Below, one piece after another: positions 51,381 to 59,672 of a DNA stretch of 64,000 nt. Numbering within the stretch: position 1 is the first letter of the stretch; each line of letters opens with the position of its first letter. The position numbers and the translations under genes are program-made. This DNA comes from Bacteroides intestinalis (GTDB lineage: Bacteria; Bacteroidota; Bacteroidia; Bacteroidales; Bacteroidaceae), in assembly GCF_902364365.1 (NCBI RefSeq), contig NZ_CABJDN010000005.1:124001-188000 (forward strand), written 5' to 3'. Below the pieces are notes generated by a model. The model was not told where the DNA came from, made no database searches, and worked only from the letters and a program-made list of their open reading frames with translations.

Positions 51381-51526
51381 ATATGGAAAATGACTTTAAT
51401 AAGCTTATGATCGATAAGGGTGAAATTGAAGAGAAGATCATTGAATCGGGCAGACGTGAAATTGTGGCGGACTCCTTCCGAAGAAAACACGGCTTTAATA
51501 AAGGTGCTGTTAAGCAATGGGTTTAA
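51377..51526 (+). CDS. Small 49-residue ORF coupled to the WG gene
   Basis: ATG 51377 overlaps the WG-gene stop by ATGA. 49 residues, starting MNMENDFNKLMIDKGEIEEK and rich in charged amino acids (GRREIVADSFRRKHGFNKG), ending AVKQWV. No family recognised. The overlap and a plausible charged-protein composition support translation, but it could also be the tail of a decayed gene. No promoter of its own. Confidence 0.4.
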   Translation: MNMENDFNKLMIDKGEIEEKIIESGRREIVADSFRRKHGFNKGAVKQWV

Positions 51527-51685
51527 GAAGAAAAGCGATGGGGATTACAGAAAAATAATTTAGAGAGCACCGTTCTTCATCATTTAGCGTGAAAAAGTTG
51601 CCGCTTTAAGTGTTTTTTCATTCTATATATCAACCTTTTCTGTTGTAAGCTGTTTCTCTGCTATTCACTTTAAAACCTCGTAGTT

Positions 51686-52417
51686 ATGCTTACAACAATT
51701 TCATTGTTTTTCATCTGTTCGGGTTTCGTCATAGCCCTGATTATCGCCAATGATTTGGTACAGAATAAGCAATCCATGAAAATCATGAATGTTGTGTGGG
51801 TGCTTACCGCACTTTGGGCAAGTTATCTCGCTCTCTGGGCTTATTTTAAGTTCGGGATGGAGACTGCACAAAAGGAAGACGGTAAGGATATGACTATGGG
51901 GGCTGACATGAAAATGAATATGAGCATGAAAGATATGCCGATGGATATGCCTATGGGAAATATGGATCGCCCGCACTGGCAATCTATTGCTTTGTCGGCT
52001 TTGCATTGCGGTGCTGGTTGTACTTTGGCAGATATCATCGGTGAATGGTTTACATGTTATTTTCCAATCAGTATAGGTGGCAGCATGATTCTCGGCAACT
52101 GGGTATTCGACTTTATTCTGGCACTGACTATCGGGATATATTTTCAATTCTATGCTATAAGGGAGATGGAAAAAATATCTGTCTCCGCAGGACTCATGCG
52201 GGCATTCAAGGCGGACTTCTTCTCATTACTTTCCTGGCAAGTGGGTATGTATGGGTGGATGGCAATCGTATATTTTGTGATCTTCAAAGATATTCCGTTG
52301 GTAAAAGATACATGGGCTTTCTGGTTCATGATGCAGATAGCCATGCTGATAGGATTTGTATGTGCATATCCAATGAATGCACTGCTCATCAAATTAGGAG
52401 TGAAAAAAGGGATGTAG
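51686..52417 (+). CDS. DUF4396 membrane protein with Met-rich loop
   Basis: 243 residues, about six TM helices, DUF4396-like (ALHCGAGCTLADIIGEW, ISIGGSMILGNWVFDFILALTIG, YFVIFKDIPLVKDTWAFWFMMQIAM, YPMNALLIKLGVKKGM). Between TM2 and TM3 lies an extended loop (about 70-97) with some 12 methionines (MTMGADMKMNMSMKDMPMDM then PMGNMD), a composition used for copper or silver binding. With conserved His and Cys in HCGAGC, a metal-linked role is possible. No copper gene is adjacent. Convergent with the next gene, 10 bp between stops. Confidence 0.8.
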   Translation: MLTTISLFFICSGFVIALIIANDLVQNKQSMKIMNVVWVLTALWASYLALWAYFKFGMETAQKEDGKDMTMGADMKMNMSMKDMPMDMPMGNMDRPHWQSIALSALHCGAGCTLADIIGEWFTCYFPISIGGSMILGNWVFDFILALTIGIYFQFYAIREMEKISVSAGLMRAFKADFFSLLSWQVGMYGWMAIVYFVIFKDIPLVKDTWAFWFMMQIAMLIGFVCAYPMNALLIKLGVKKGM

Positions 52418-52427
52418 AAACGGGAAC

Positions 52428-52964
52428 TTATTTATTTATCTTTTTCAGGATATTCCGTATGGTAGTCTTAACGCCTGTGGAGTAATATTCGGTATCTGCA
52501 TTCTCTAATATGAGTTGCAGCTCTTTCAAAAGTTCCGGCTCAGACTTGCAAAGCTGGTATGCCATTCTGATGGATAATGCCTGCACACCGATACTTTCTT
52601 GCGGGGCCAACATATGATCCAGGCAATAATTTAGCAAATCGACAGAGACAGAATCGGATACGGGTACATTATATAATATAGATAGCAGTAATCGTTTGGA
52701 ACCATCATGTTGGCAGACCAATAATCGCTGAATAATATCATCCAGCAATGGAACGAACCAGCCGGGATGCTTCTCACTTACTTTCTCACATGCCCATATA
52801 GCCCGCCATGAAACGACGATTTTATCATCGGAAATCAACTGGTATATATCTTTAAGATATTCCGGATGCAGGCATATTTCCTGCACCAGTTTATCTATTG
52901 ATAACTTGCAAAGAGGCATTGCAAGGGTATTTCTGTATTCGTCGATTTTCTCCATATCATGCAT
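52428..52964 (-). CDS. HEAT-like helical protein, unknown function
   Basis: About 178 residues from ATG 52964 (ATG 52955 also possible; the frame is open a further 14 codons). Composed of paired helices with the pattern of HEAT/armadillo repeats: WRAIWACEKVSEKHPGWFVPLLDDIIQRLL, SILYNVPVSDSVSVDLLNYCLDHML and VQALSIRMAYQLCKSEPELLKELQLILEN. Cytoplasmic. Could be an adaptor or resemble DNA-glycosylase-like HEAT proteins, but no function is assigned. Between the DUF4396 gene and fabD. Confidence 0.7.
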   Translation of the reverse strand: MHDMEKIDEYRNTLAMPLCKLSIDKLVQEICLHPEYLKDIYQLISDDKIVVSWRAIWACEKVSEKHPGWFVPLLDDIIQRLLVCQHDGSKRLLLSILYNVPVSDSVSVDLLNYCLDHMLAPQESIGVQALSIRMAYQLCKSEPELLKELQLILENADTEYYSTGVKTTIRNILKKINK

Positions 52965-53096
52965 TGTTTTTGCAAAGATAATGCAAGTAGAATGCAAAAC
53001 TTTCATACTTGCGTGAAAAAGTGTTGCTGAGATGATGCTTGTCTTTTTCAGATATAAGGAAGTTCTGAAAGAGGGTAGTATGATTATAAAATAAAA

Positions 53097-53124
53097 GGCT
53101 GCCTTTTTGTTACAAAAGACAGCC
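53097..53124 (-). terminator. Terminator of fabD
   Basis: Minus strand stem GGCTGTCTTTT / AAAAGGCAGCC (11 bp, one G-U), then TTTTATTTT, 26 bp after the fabD stop. Confidence 0.85.
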
Positions 53125-53149
53125 CTTACAAAATATATGTATTCAGGGA

Positions 53150-54037
53150 TTATGCAATACCATGAGCAGATACCTCCGGTGCAATCTTCTTAATCAGACC
53201 TTGCAGTACAGCACCCGGGCCACATTCTGTGAAGTCGGTAGCACCGTCTGCAACCATATTCTTAACAGTCTGTGTCCAGCGTACAGAAGCTGTCAGCTGA
53301 GCAACGAGGTTCTTCTTGATCTCTTCCGGATCAGTGTGAGGCAATGCATCTACATTCTGATAAACCGGACATTTGGGAGCGTGGATTTCAGTAGCATTGA
53401 TGGCTGCTTCCAACTCAACTTTTGCAGGATTCATCAGCGGAGAGTGGAAAGCACCACCTACCTTCAAAGGTAAAGCACGCTTTGCTCCGGCAGCTTTCAT
53501 CAGTTCGCATGCCTTGTTGATACCTTCGATAGAACCGGAAATTACGATCTGCCCCGGGCAGTTATAGTTGGCTGCAACGCAAACTTCACCTCCAGCGGTT
53601 ACTTGCTCGCAGATTTCTTCTACTTTTTCATCGGAGAGGGCAATGATAGCCGCCATTGTAGAGGGCCGTGCTTCGCAAGCTTTCTGCATAGCCATGGCAC
53701 GGGCATAAACCAGTTTCAATCCATCTTCGAAGCTCAATGCACCGGCAGCAACCAGAGCAGAGAATTCGCCCAATGAGTGACCGGCAGTCATTTCAGGTTT
53801 AAAATCATCACCCATACAAAGTGCGGAGATAACGGAGTGGAGGAATACAGCAGGCTGAGTTACCTTCGTCTGACGCAGGTCTTCGTCCGTACCGTTGAAC
53901 ATAATATCCGTAATGCGATATCCCAGGATATCATTGGCTTTTTCAAACAATTCTTTTGCTAAAGCGGAGTTTTCATACAAGTCTTTTCCCATTCCTACGA
54001 ATTGGGCACCTTGACCCGGAAATACAAATGCTTTCAT
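53150..54037 (-). CDS. fabD: Malonyl-CoA:ACP transacylase
   Basis: 295 residues. Loads malonate onto acyl carrier protein for fatty acid synthesis. Typical FabD pattern: FVFPGQGAQFVGMGKDLYEN at the N-terminus, active-site Ser in GHSLGEFSALVAAGAL (about 92), catalytic His in GGAFHSPLMNPAK (about 200), and ECGPGAVLQGLIKKI near the end. Single minus-strand gene with a -7 element TACCTTTG at 54075-54082. Confidence 0.98.
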   Translation of the reverse strand: MKAFVFPGQGAQFVGMGKDLYENSALAKELFEKANDILGYRITDIMFNGTDEDLRQTKVTQPAVFLHSVISALCMGDDFKPEMTAGHSLGEFSALVAAGALSFEDGLKLVYARAMAMQKACEARPSTMAAIIALSDEKVEEICEQVTAGGEVCVAANYNCPGQIVISGSIEGINKACELMKAAGAKRALPLKVGGAFHSPLMNPAKVELEAAINATEIHAPKCPVYQNVDALPHTDPEEIKKNLVAQLTASVRWTQTVKNMVADGATDFTECGPGAVLQGLIKKIAPEVSAHGIA

Positions 54038-54074
54038 ACTGTTCTTGTTTTAGTAGTTAATTAAAAAAGTGGTG

Positions 54075-54082
54075 CAAAGGTA
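54075..54082 (-). promoter_or_regulatory. -7 element of fabD
   Basis: Minus-strand TACCTTTG, 38 bp before the start codon. A TTTG at 54107-54110 is 24 bp upstream, slightly long for a -33. A plus-strand TACTTTTG at 54180-54187 probably serves the divergent gene at 54230. Confidence 0.6.
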
Positions 54083-54229
54083 TAGCTTTTTCTGATATTG
54101 ACCGCACAAACACAGTCATTTTGTGCAAATACATGAATATTATTACAGTAAATTTAAGTAAAAGATAAAAATATAGACTTACTTTTGTGGGCATAATAAC
54201 ATATAAACATTTTAAATAGAGTAAACAAA

Positions 54230-55015
54230 ATGGCAGATATACAAAAATTACGGCGTTCCATTTCTAAAGACTTAATGGGACTGTATTATAAAAGAGCCGG
54301 TTATAGTTATCAAAAAGCAATACAGGCGTTGAAGAAAGATGAATTCTTATCCCAATATTTCGAAATAGCAGAGGAAGAAGATAAACCTTTTTTGGATTAT
54401 ATTTTTATAGAACTAAAATCAATTGATGAATTGGCGGAAGAGTTAATGCAGGGCATCTTATCCCAAATGAAGGAAGCAAAGGAAAGAATCGTTCTCCCAA
54501 TATCTGAAATAATAGGTGTTCGGCTGAGAGGGCTGTTTGATAATTTAGGCCCACGCCTTTGGGAATCAATCATTGATAAGGTAGTTCAAGATTGGCACTT
54601 TAGGGAACTTTTTAAAGGGAGTGACTTGGGAGGTAATTATAAAATTGAAGATTATGATGATAAGTCTCTTATCTTGCATCGAATAACGACGATAGACATA
54701 GTTCCTAAGGATTTTCGTCTTTTTACGGCAGAGCAAAGAGAAAAATATATTCAGAGCCTTGTAGCTGAGCTTTATACGCAAAAAGAGAATTGGCACTTTA
54801 TAAATACAAAGTTCGGACTTGATACGGATAATGAAGAAGGGATGGCTGATTACATGGCGTTTAGAAAAATAATAGATGAAAGGAAGAGGGTATACGGTAT
54901 GATATCGGAGGCTTTTTATGTGACGGATGAACGCGGCTTCTGTCATTATATTGGGGAAGTGGCAGAAAAAGAAGAAGAGTATGACGAAGATGAAGATGAA
55001 GGATGGGAGGACTGA
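54230..55015 (+). CDS. Unrecognised 261-residue protein with acidic tail
   Basis: 261 residues. No family recognised. The sequence is mostly helical, with charged segments in the middle and a strongly acidic tail (EEEYDEDEDEGWED). No signal peptide or membrane segment. Notable stretches are MGLYYKRAGYSYQKAIQALK at the start, IGVRLRGLFDNLGPRLWESI at about 95, and DYMAFRKIIDERKRVYGMISEAF before the tail. Codon use is AT-rich compared with fabD. Own -7 element TACTTTTG at 54180. It precedes a gap with a deleted HU gene and repeats, so it may be accessory. Confidence 0.7.
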   Translation: MADIQKLRRSISKDLMGLYYKRAGYSYQKAIQALKKDEFLSQYFEIAEEEDKPFLDYIFIELKSIDELAEELMQGILSQMKEAKERIVLPISEIIGVRLRGLFDNLGPRLWESIIDKVVQDWHFRELFKGSDLGGNYKIEDYDDKSLILHRITTIDIVPKDFRLFTAEQREKYIQSLVAELYTQKENWHFINTKFGLDTDNEEGMADYMAFRKIIDERKRVYGMISEAFYVTDERGFCHYIGEVAEKEEEYDEDEDEGWED

Positions 55016-55248
55016 TATTGTAATAAGATAGAGAAGAAAAAGTATTGTTTTACATAAATTATTTAGACCTTTGATACGTCCCCAAAATGATCTATCGCAG
55101 ACTCGCATCTCCAGAGGTACGAAGAAACACATAGCATCACGACACATCATCAGATGGTTCCACTTCATGTGGTAATATTACCATCACTTTGATGCCGGAG
55201 CAAACAAAGCAACTATTTTATTAACTCTTCAAAAGCTAATTAATTATT

Positions 55249-55336
55249 ATGGCAAAGCATTTACATAGGTAGCGCCCCGAGCAGTGGCGGTGAAAGTGGA
55301 GGCGATGGCGGTCTTGATGAAAATCCGTTGGGATAA
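55249..55336 (+). pseudogene. Internally deleted remnant of an HU-family gene
   Basis: The start region TTAATTATTATGGC matches the leader and start of the HU genes at 27 and 29.5 kb; after seven codons it hits TAG. From 55268, in the next frame, the sequence reads GSAPSSGGESGGDGGLDENP then LG and stop, matching their Gly-rich tail and the exact end DGGLDENPLG of the copy at 29558. About 130 codons encoding the whole HU fold are missing. Confidence 0.7.
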
Positions 55337-55385
55337 AGGGCCCCTTTTATCTTTTATTAATAAAACGGGAAAACCGTTAACAAAC

Positions 55386-55422
55386 ATCCACCGTTAGACT
55401 AAACGTTAGTCTAACGGTGGAT
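55386..55422. repeat. 17-bp perfect hairpin
   Basis: ATCCACCGTTAGACTAA (55386-55402) and its exact complement (55406-55422) around a 3-nt loop. It lies after the HU remnant with no T-tract on the plus side. It may be the old terminator of that HU gene or a separate palindromic repeat. Confidence 0.75.
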
Positions 55423-55565
55423 TTGCTTTCAGACCAAGTAGGGCAAGCAAACTCTCCTTATGAAGACTTTATAAGGCGGGAACATGAAAGCTGACTGACG
55501 GTGTGATTGAAACTACCGAATTATTCTTTAAGCATTATCAAATATATTTTTAGCAACTTCAAATA

Positions 55566-55650
55566 AAATACAATAAGAGGCACTTGTCCCTTTCATCCCT
55601 CCAACATACTAAAATCCTTAAAAATAAAGCACTTCGCTCTTATTGTATTT
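55566..55650. mobile_element. 85-bp MITE-like element with 14-bp terminal inverted repeats
   Basis: AAATACAATAAGAG (55566-55579) and CTCTTATTGTATTT (55637-55650) are perfect terminal inverted repeats around a 57-bp non-coding interior. No clear target-site duplication in the flanks (left TCAAATAA, right CCTACGAT). It could also be a long stem-loop RNA or regulator site upstream of xylR. Confidence 0.4.
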
Positions 55651-55681
55651 CCTACGATTAGGCACCTTCACTGTTTATCAA

Positions 55682-55750
55682 CAATACATATTGTACTTTC
55701 AACGATAAGACCATATTTTGATATTGTAATAAGTACGATATGTATCATAT
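55682..55750. promoter_or_regulatory. Candidate operator palindromes upstream of xylR
   Basis: CAATACATATTG (55682-55693, arms CAATA/TATTG) and ATATGTATCATAT (55738-55750, arms ATATG/CATAT) lie 45-130 bp upstream of the xylR promoter's -33. They share the words ATATTG and ATATG. Binding by the Nudix-type regulator is a guess. Confidence 0.3.
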
Positions 55751-55795
55751 TGAAAAATAGTGCTTTACAACATAGTAATTTTTAAGTTTCTATTG

Positions 55796-55826
55796 CTTGT
55801 ATATTCAAAAAACCTATTTATATTTG
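55796..55826 (+). promoter_or_regulatory. xylR promoter
   Basis: CTTG at 55796-55799, 19 bp, TATATTTG at 55819-55826. The first in-frame ATG that follows is at 55839, 12 bp after the -7, with others at 55848 and 55857; the longer frame starting at 55797 is excluded because it lies within the promoter. Confidence 0.7.
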
Positions 55827-55838
55827 CAGCGCTTAAAC

Positions 55839-56579
55839 ATGGATATTATGCAAAACATGGAACATAAAACCCCATTAGCGAACAATCATATCTCAGTGGA
55901 CTGTGTAGTGATTGGCTTTGACGGAGAACAATTAAAAGTTCTGTTGATAAAACGTGTAGGTGAGGAGCAAGGTGAAATTTTTCACGATATGAAGCTTCCC
56001 GGAAGCCTGATCTATATGGATGAAGACTTGGATGAAGCTGCCCAGCGTGTGTTGAATGAACTGACAGGATTGAAGAACGTCAACCTGATGCAGTTCAAGG
56101 CATTCGGCTCCAAAAACCGGACGAAGGACCCGAAAGACATTCATTGGCTGGAACGGGCCATGGAATCGAAGGTGGAGCGTATCGTTACAATTGCTTACCT
56201 GTCATTGGTGAAGATAGACCGGGCGCTGAGTCGGAATCTGGCTGATTTCGAAGCATATTGGGTGGCACTGCAAGATATTAAGGCATTGGCTTTCGACCAT
56301 AATCTGATTATTAAAGAAGCATTGGTATATATCCGCCAGTACGTGGAGATTAATCCGTCGGCCTTGTTCGATCTGCTTCCTCGTAAGTTTACGGCATCAC
56401 AACTGCGTACTTTATATGAATTGATATATGGCAAGCCTATTGATGTGCGGAACTTCCACAAGAAAATAGCGATGATGGAATACGTTGTTCCATTGGAGGA
56501 AAAACAACAGGGAGTTGCCCACCGTGCCGCACGCTATTATCGATTCGATAAGAAGATATATAATAAGGTAAGAAGGTGA
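55839..56579 (+). CDS. xylR: Nudix-type xylose operon regulator (NrtR-like)
   Basis: About 246 residues from ATG 55839 (55848 or 55857 possible). The N-terminal Nudix-like domain (SVDCVVIGFDGEQLKVLLIKRVGEE ... LPGSLIYMDEDLDEAAQRVLNEL) lacks the full REXXEE catalytic signature and so is likely a sensor. The C-terminal winged helix (LRTLYELIYGKPIDVRNFHKKIAMMEYV ... RAARYYRFDKKIYNK) binds DNA. NrtR-like regulators of this kind precede sugar operons in Bacteroides. Its place directly before xylB, xylA and xylE makes it the likely xylose or xylulose-responsive regulator. Confidence 0.88.
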   Translation: MDIMQNMEHKTPLANNHISVDCVVIGFDGEQLKVLLIKRVGEEQGEIFHDMKLPGSLIYMDEDLDEAAQRVLNELTGLKNVNLMQFKAFGSKNRTKDPKDIHWLERAMESKVERIVTIAYLSLVKIDRALSRNLADFEAYWVALQDIKALAFDHNLIIKEALVYIRQYVEINPSALFDLLPRKFTASQLRTLYELIYGKPIDVRNFHKKIAMMEYVVPLEEKQQGVAHRAARYYRFDKKIYNKVRR

Positions 56580-56670
56580 AGAGATTTATGATCCATCATA
56601 AGCGGAATAAATCATAGTTCAAGGGGCATAAATTTCAAACAAAATAAATCAAAAATCATAAATTAAAAGC

Positions 56671-58161
56671 ATGTATTTATTAGGCTATGACATTGGAAGC
56701 TCGTCCGTAAAAGCGAGCCTGGTAAACGCCGAAACCGGCAAATGTGTATCTTCTGCTTTCTTCCCGAAGACAGAGGCGGCAATCATTGCAGTTAAACCGG
56801 GTTGGGCAGAACAAAATCCCGAAAGCTGGTGGGAGAATCTGAAACTTGCCACACAGGCTGTCATGAATGAATCGGGTGCAAACGCAGGTGAAATCAAGGC
56901 AATCGGTATCTCTTATCAGATGCATGGATTGGTATGTGTAGACAAGGACCAGAATGTGCTGCGTCCTTCCATAATCTGGTGTGACTCGCGTGCTGTGCCT
57001 TACGGACAGAAGGCTTTCGAAACGCTGGGAGAAGAGAAATGTCTCTCACATCTGTTGAACTCTCCGGGTAACTTCACTGCCTCTAAACTGGCATGGATAA
57101 AGGAAAACGAACCGGCCATCTACGAACGGATTTATAAGATTATGCTGCCGGGTGATTACATCGCTATGAAGTTGAGCGGTGAAATCTGTACCACTGTTTC
57201 CGGACTTTCGGAAGGTATGTTCTGGGATTTCAAAAACAATCGTGTAGCTGACTTCCTGATGGATTATTATGATTTCGATAGCTCTCTGATTGCGGATATC
57301 AAACCCACATTCTCCGAACAAGGTCGTGTGAATGCTGCCGCAGCAAAAGAATTGGGATTAAAGGAAGGTACACCGATCACATATCGTGCAGGTGACCAAC
57401 CGAATAACGCTCTTTCACTGAATGTATTCAATCCGGGAGAAATCGCCTCTACAGCAGGCACTTCGGGTGTTGTATATGGTGTGAACGGTGAAGTGAACTA
57501 TGATCCGAAATCACGCGTAAATACATTCGCTCACGTAAACCATACGGACGAACAAACCCGTCTGGGTGTGTTGCTTTGCATCAATGGTACGGGTATTCTT
57601 AATTCTTGGGTGAAACGTACGATTGCTCCCGAAGGCATCTCTTACAATGAAATGAATGTATTGGCATCACAAGCTCCTATCGGCAGTGCAGGTATCAGTA
57701 TTCTGCCCTTCGGTAACGGTGCGGAACGCATGCTCGAAAACAAAGAAATCAACTGCTCCATCCGTGGCTTGAACTTCAATCTGCATGGCAAACAACACAT
57801 TGTGCGTGCAGCTCAGGAAGGCATCGTATTCTCATTCAAATATGGTATAGATATTATGGAAGGTATGGGTATTCCTGTACAGAAAATCCATGCAGGCCAT
57901 GCAAATATGTTCCTTAGCTCCATCTTCCGCGATACGCTGGCAGGTGTGACGGGAGCTGTGATCGAACTGTACGATACGGATGGTTCGGTAGGCGCAGCCA
58001 AGGGAGCGGGTATCGGCGCAGGTATCTATAAAGATAATAACGAGGCATTCGCAACGCTGGAAAAGCTGGATGTTATCGAGCCTAATCAGGCTAAACGCCA
58101 GGAATATGCAGATGCTTATGCACGCTGGAAATATCGTTTGGAAAAATCAATGGCAAAATAA
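56671..58161 (+). CDS. xylB: Xylulokinase
   Basis: 496 residues, FGGY carbohydrate kinase. Phosphorylates D-xylulose to xylulose 5-phosphate. Shows the N-terminal phosphate loop YDIGSSSVKASLV, GISYQMHGLVCVD, ITYRAGDQPNNALSLNVFNPGE, GTSGVVYG as the second phosphate loop, and IHAGHANMFLSSIFRDTLAG plus VGAAKGAGIGAGI in the C-terminal half (normally GGGAKS-like). It lies 91 bp after xylR and 92 bp before xylA on the same strand. The AGHANMFLS in place of the common GGGARS is typical of this clade. Confidence 0.96.
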   Translation: MYLLGYDIGSSSVKASLVNAETGKCVSSAFFPKTEAAIIAVKPGWAEQNPESWWENLKLATQAVMNESGANAGEIKAIGISYQMHGLVCVDKDQNVLRPSIIWCDSRAVPYGQKAFETLGEEKCLSHLLNSPGNFTASKLAWIKENEPAIYERIYKIMLPGDYIAMKLSGEICTTVSGLSEGMFWDFKNNRVADFLMDYYDFDSSLIADIKPTFSEQGRVNAAAAKELGLKEGTPITYRAGDQPNNALSLNVFNPGEIASTAGTSGVVYGVNGEVNYDPKSRVNTFAHVNHTDEQTRLGVLLCINGTGILNSWVKRTIAPEGISYNEMNVLASQAPIGSAGISILPFGNGAERMLENKEINCSIRGLNFNLHGKQHIVRAAQEGIVFSFKYGIDIMEGMGIPVQKIHAGHANMFLSSIFRDTLAGVTGAVIELYDTDGSVGAAKGAGIGAGIYKDNNEAFATLEKLDVIEPNQAKRQEYADAYARWKYRLEKSMAK

Positions 58162-58253
58162 TGCTAACTTGACTCTCCTCTGAAAACGAGGGGAATTAGA
58201 GTAATACAGTTACAATCAAAACATAATTAACCCTTTAAAAATCAATTAAAATT

Positions 58254-59570
58254 ATGGCAACAAAAGAGTATTTTCCCGGAATAGGAAAGATTAAATTCGA
58301 AGGTAAAGAGAGTATGAACCCGATGGCATATCGTTACTACGATGCTGAGAAGGTAATCATGGGTAAGAAGATGAAAGATTGGTTGAAGTTTGCTATGGCT
58401 TGGTGGCACACTCTCTGCGCAGAAGGTGGTGATCAATTCGGTGGCGGAACGAAACAATTCCCTTGGAATGGTGACTCTGACGCTTTGCAAGCGGCTAAAA
58501 ATAAAATGGATGCAGGTTTCGAATTCATGCAGAAGATGGGTATCGAATACTATTGCTTCCACGATGTAGACCTGATTTCTGAAGGTGCCAGCATCGAAGA
58601 ATATGAAGCTAATCTGAAAGCTATCGTAGCTTATGCAAAAGAAAAACAAGCTGAAACTGGTATCAAGCTGTTGTGGGGTACTGCTAACGTATTCGGTCAT
58701 GCACGCTATATGAACGGTGCTGCTACCAATCCTGATTTCGACGTTGTAGCACGCGCTGCTGTTCAGATTAAGAACGCTATTGACGCTACTATCGAACTGG
58801 GTGGTTCAAACTATGTATTCTGGGGCGGTCGCGAAGGTTACATGTCTTTGCTGAACACTGACCAGAAGCGTGAAAAAGAACACCTTGCAAAGATGTTGAC
58901 TATCGCTCGTGACTATGCACGTGCTCGTGGCTTCAAAGGTACTTTCCTGATTGAACCGAAACCGATGGAACCGACAAAACATCAGTATGACGTAGATACT
59001 GAGACAGTTATCGGCTTCCTGAAAGCTCACGGTTTGGATAAGGATTTCAAAGTAAATATCGAGGTTAACCACGCAACTCTGGCTGGCCATACTTTCGAAC
59101 ACGAATTGGCTGTAGCTGTTGACAACGGCATGTTGGGTTCTATCGATGCTAACCGTGGTGACTACCAGAACGGTTGGGATACTGACCAATTCCCTATCGA
59201 TAACTACGAACTGACTCAGGCTATGATGCAGATCATCCGCAACGGTGGTTTGGGCAATGGCGGTACTAACTTCGACGCTAAGACCCGTCGTAACTCTACC
59301 GACCTGGAAGATATCTTCATCGCTCACATTGCAGGTATGGATGCTATGGCACGTGCTCTGGAAAGTGCAGCTAAATTACTGGAAGAATCTCCTTACAAGA
59401 AGATGTTGGCTGACCGTTACGCATCATTCGACGGTGGCAAGGGTAAGGAATTCGAAGAAGGCAAATTGTCTTTGGAAGATGTTGTAGCTTATGCGAAAGC
59501 TAACGGCGAACCGAAACAAACCAGCGGTAAACAAGAATTGTATGAAGCAATCGTGAATATGTATTGCTAA
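58254..59570 (+). CDS. xylA: Xylose isomerase
   Basis: 438 residues, class II length. Converts D-xylose to D-xylulose using two divalent metals. The catalytic His/Asp are in [11 protein letters not shown] (about 101-111), metal ligands in [34 protein letters not shown], and [19 protein letters not shown]. Codon use appears strongly optimised (ACT, GGT, CGT), consistent with high expression. Middle gene of the operon; a 13-bp stem-loop follows its stop before xylE. Confidence 0.99.
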   Translation: MATKEYFPGIGKIKFEGKESMNPMAYRYYDAEKVIMGKKMKDWLKFAMAWWHTLCAEGGDQFGGGTKQFPWNGDSDALQAAKNKMDAGFEFMQKMGIEYYCFHDVDLISEGASIEEYEANLKAIVAYAKEKQAETGIKLLWGTANVFGHARYMNGAATNPDFDVVARAAVQIKNAIDATIELGGSNYVFWGGREGYMSLLNTDQKREKEHLAKMLTIARDYARARGFKGTFLIEPKPMEPTKHQYDVDTETVIGFLKAHGLDKDFKVNIEVNHATLAGHTFEHELAVAVDNGMLGSIDANRGDYQNGWDTDQFPIDNYELTQAMMQIIRNGGLGNGGTNFDAKTRRNSTDLEDIFIAHIAGMDAMARALESAAKLLEESPYKKMLADRYASFDGGKGKEFEEGKLSLEDVVAYAKANGEPKQTSGKQELYEAIVNMYC

Positions 59571-59582
59571 TGATTAGCGGTG

Positions 59583-59622
59583 AGTGATTAGTGATTAGCA
59601 GTGTTGCTTATCACTAATCACT
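59583..59622 (+). repeat. Intercistronic stem-loop between xylA and xylE
   Basis: AGTGATTAGTGAT (59583-59595) and ATCACTAATCACT (59610-59622), 13 bp perfect. The arm contains the repeated word GTGATTA, also present before and after. No T-tract, so more likely a stability or processing element within the operon mRNA than a terminator. Confidence 0.65.
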
Positions 59623-59672
59623 ATCCCGTTAACCACTATCCTTTCTCATTTATCAACCTAATCTTTTTTATC

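Noticed and set aside
54566..55168. 200-codon minus-strand frame overlapping the 54230 gene
   Set aside because: Antisense to a gene with a promoter and sensible start; the sequence is low-complexity and aromatic-rich, as expected from the complement of AT-rich acidic codons.
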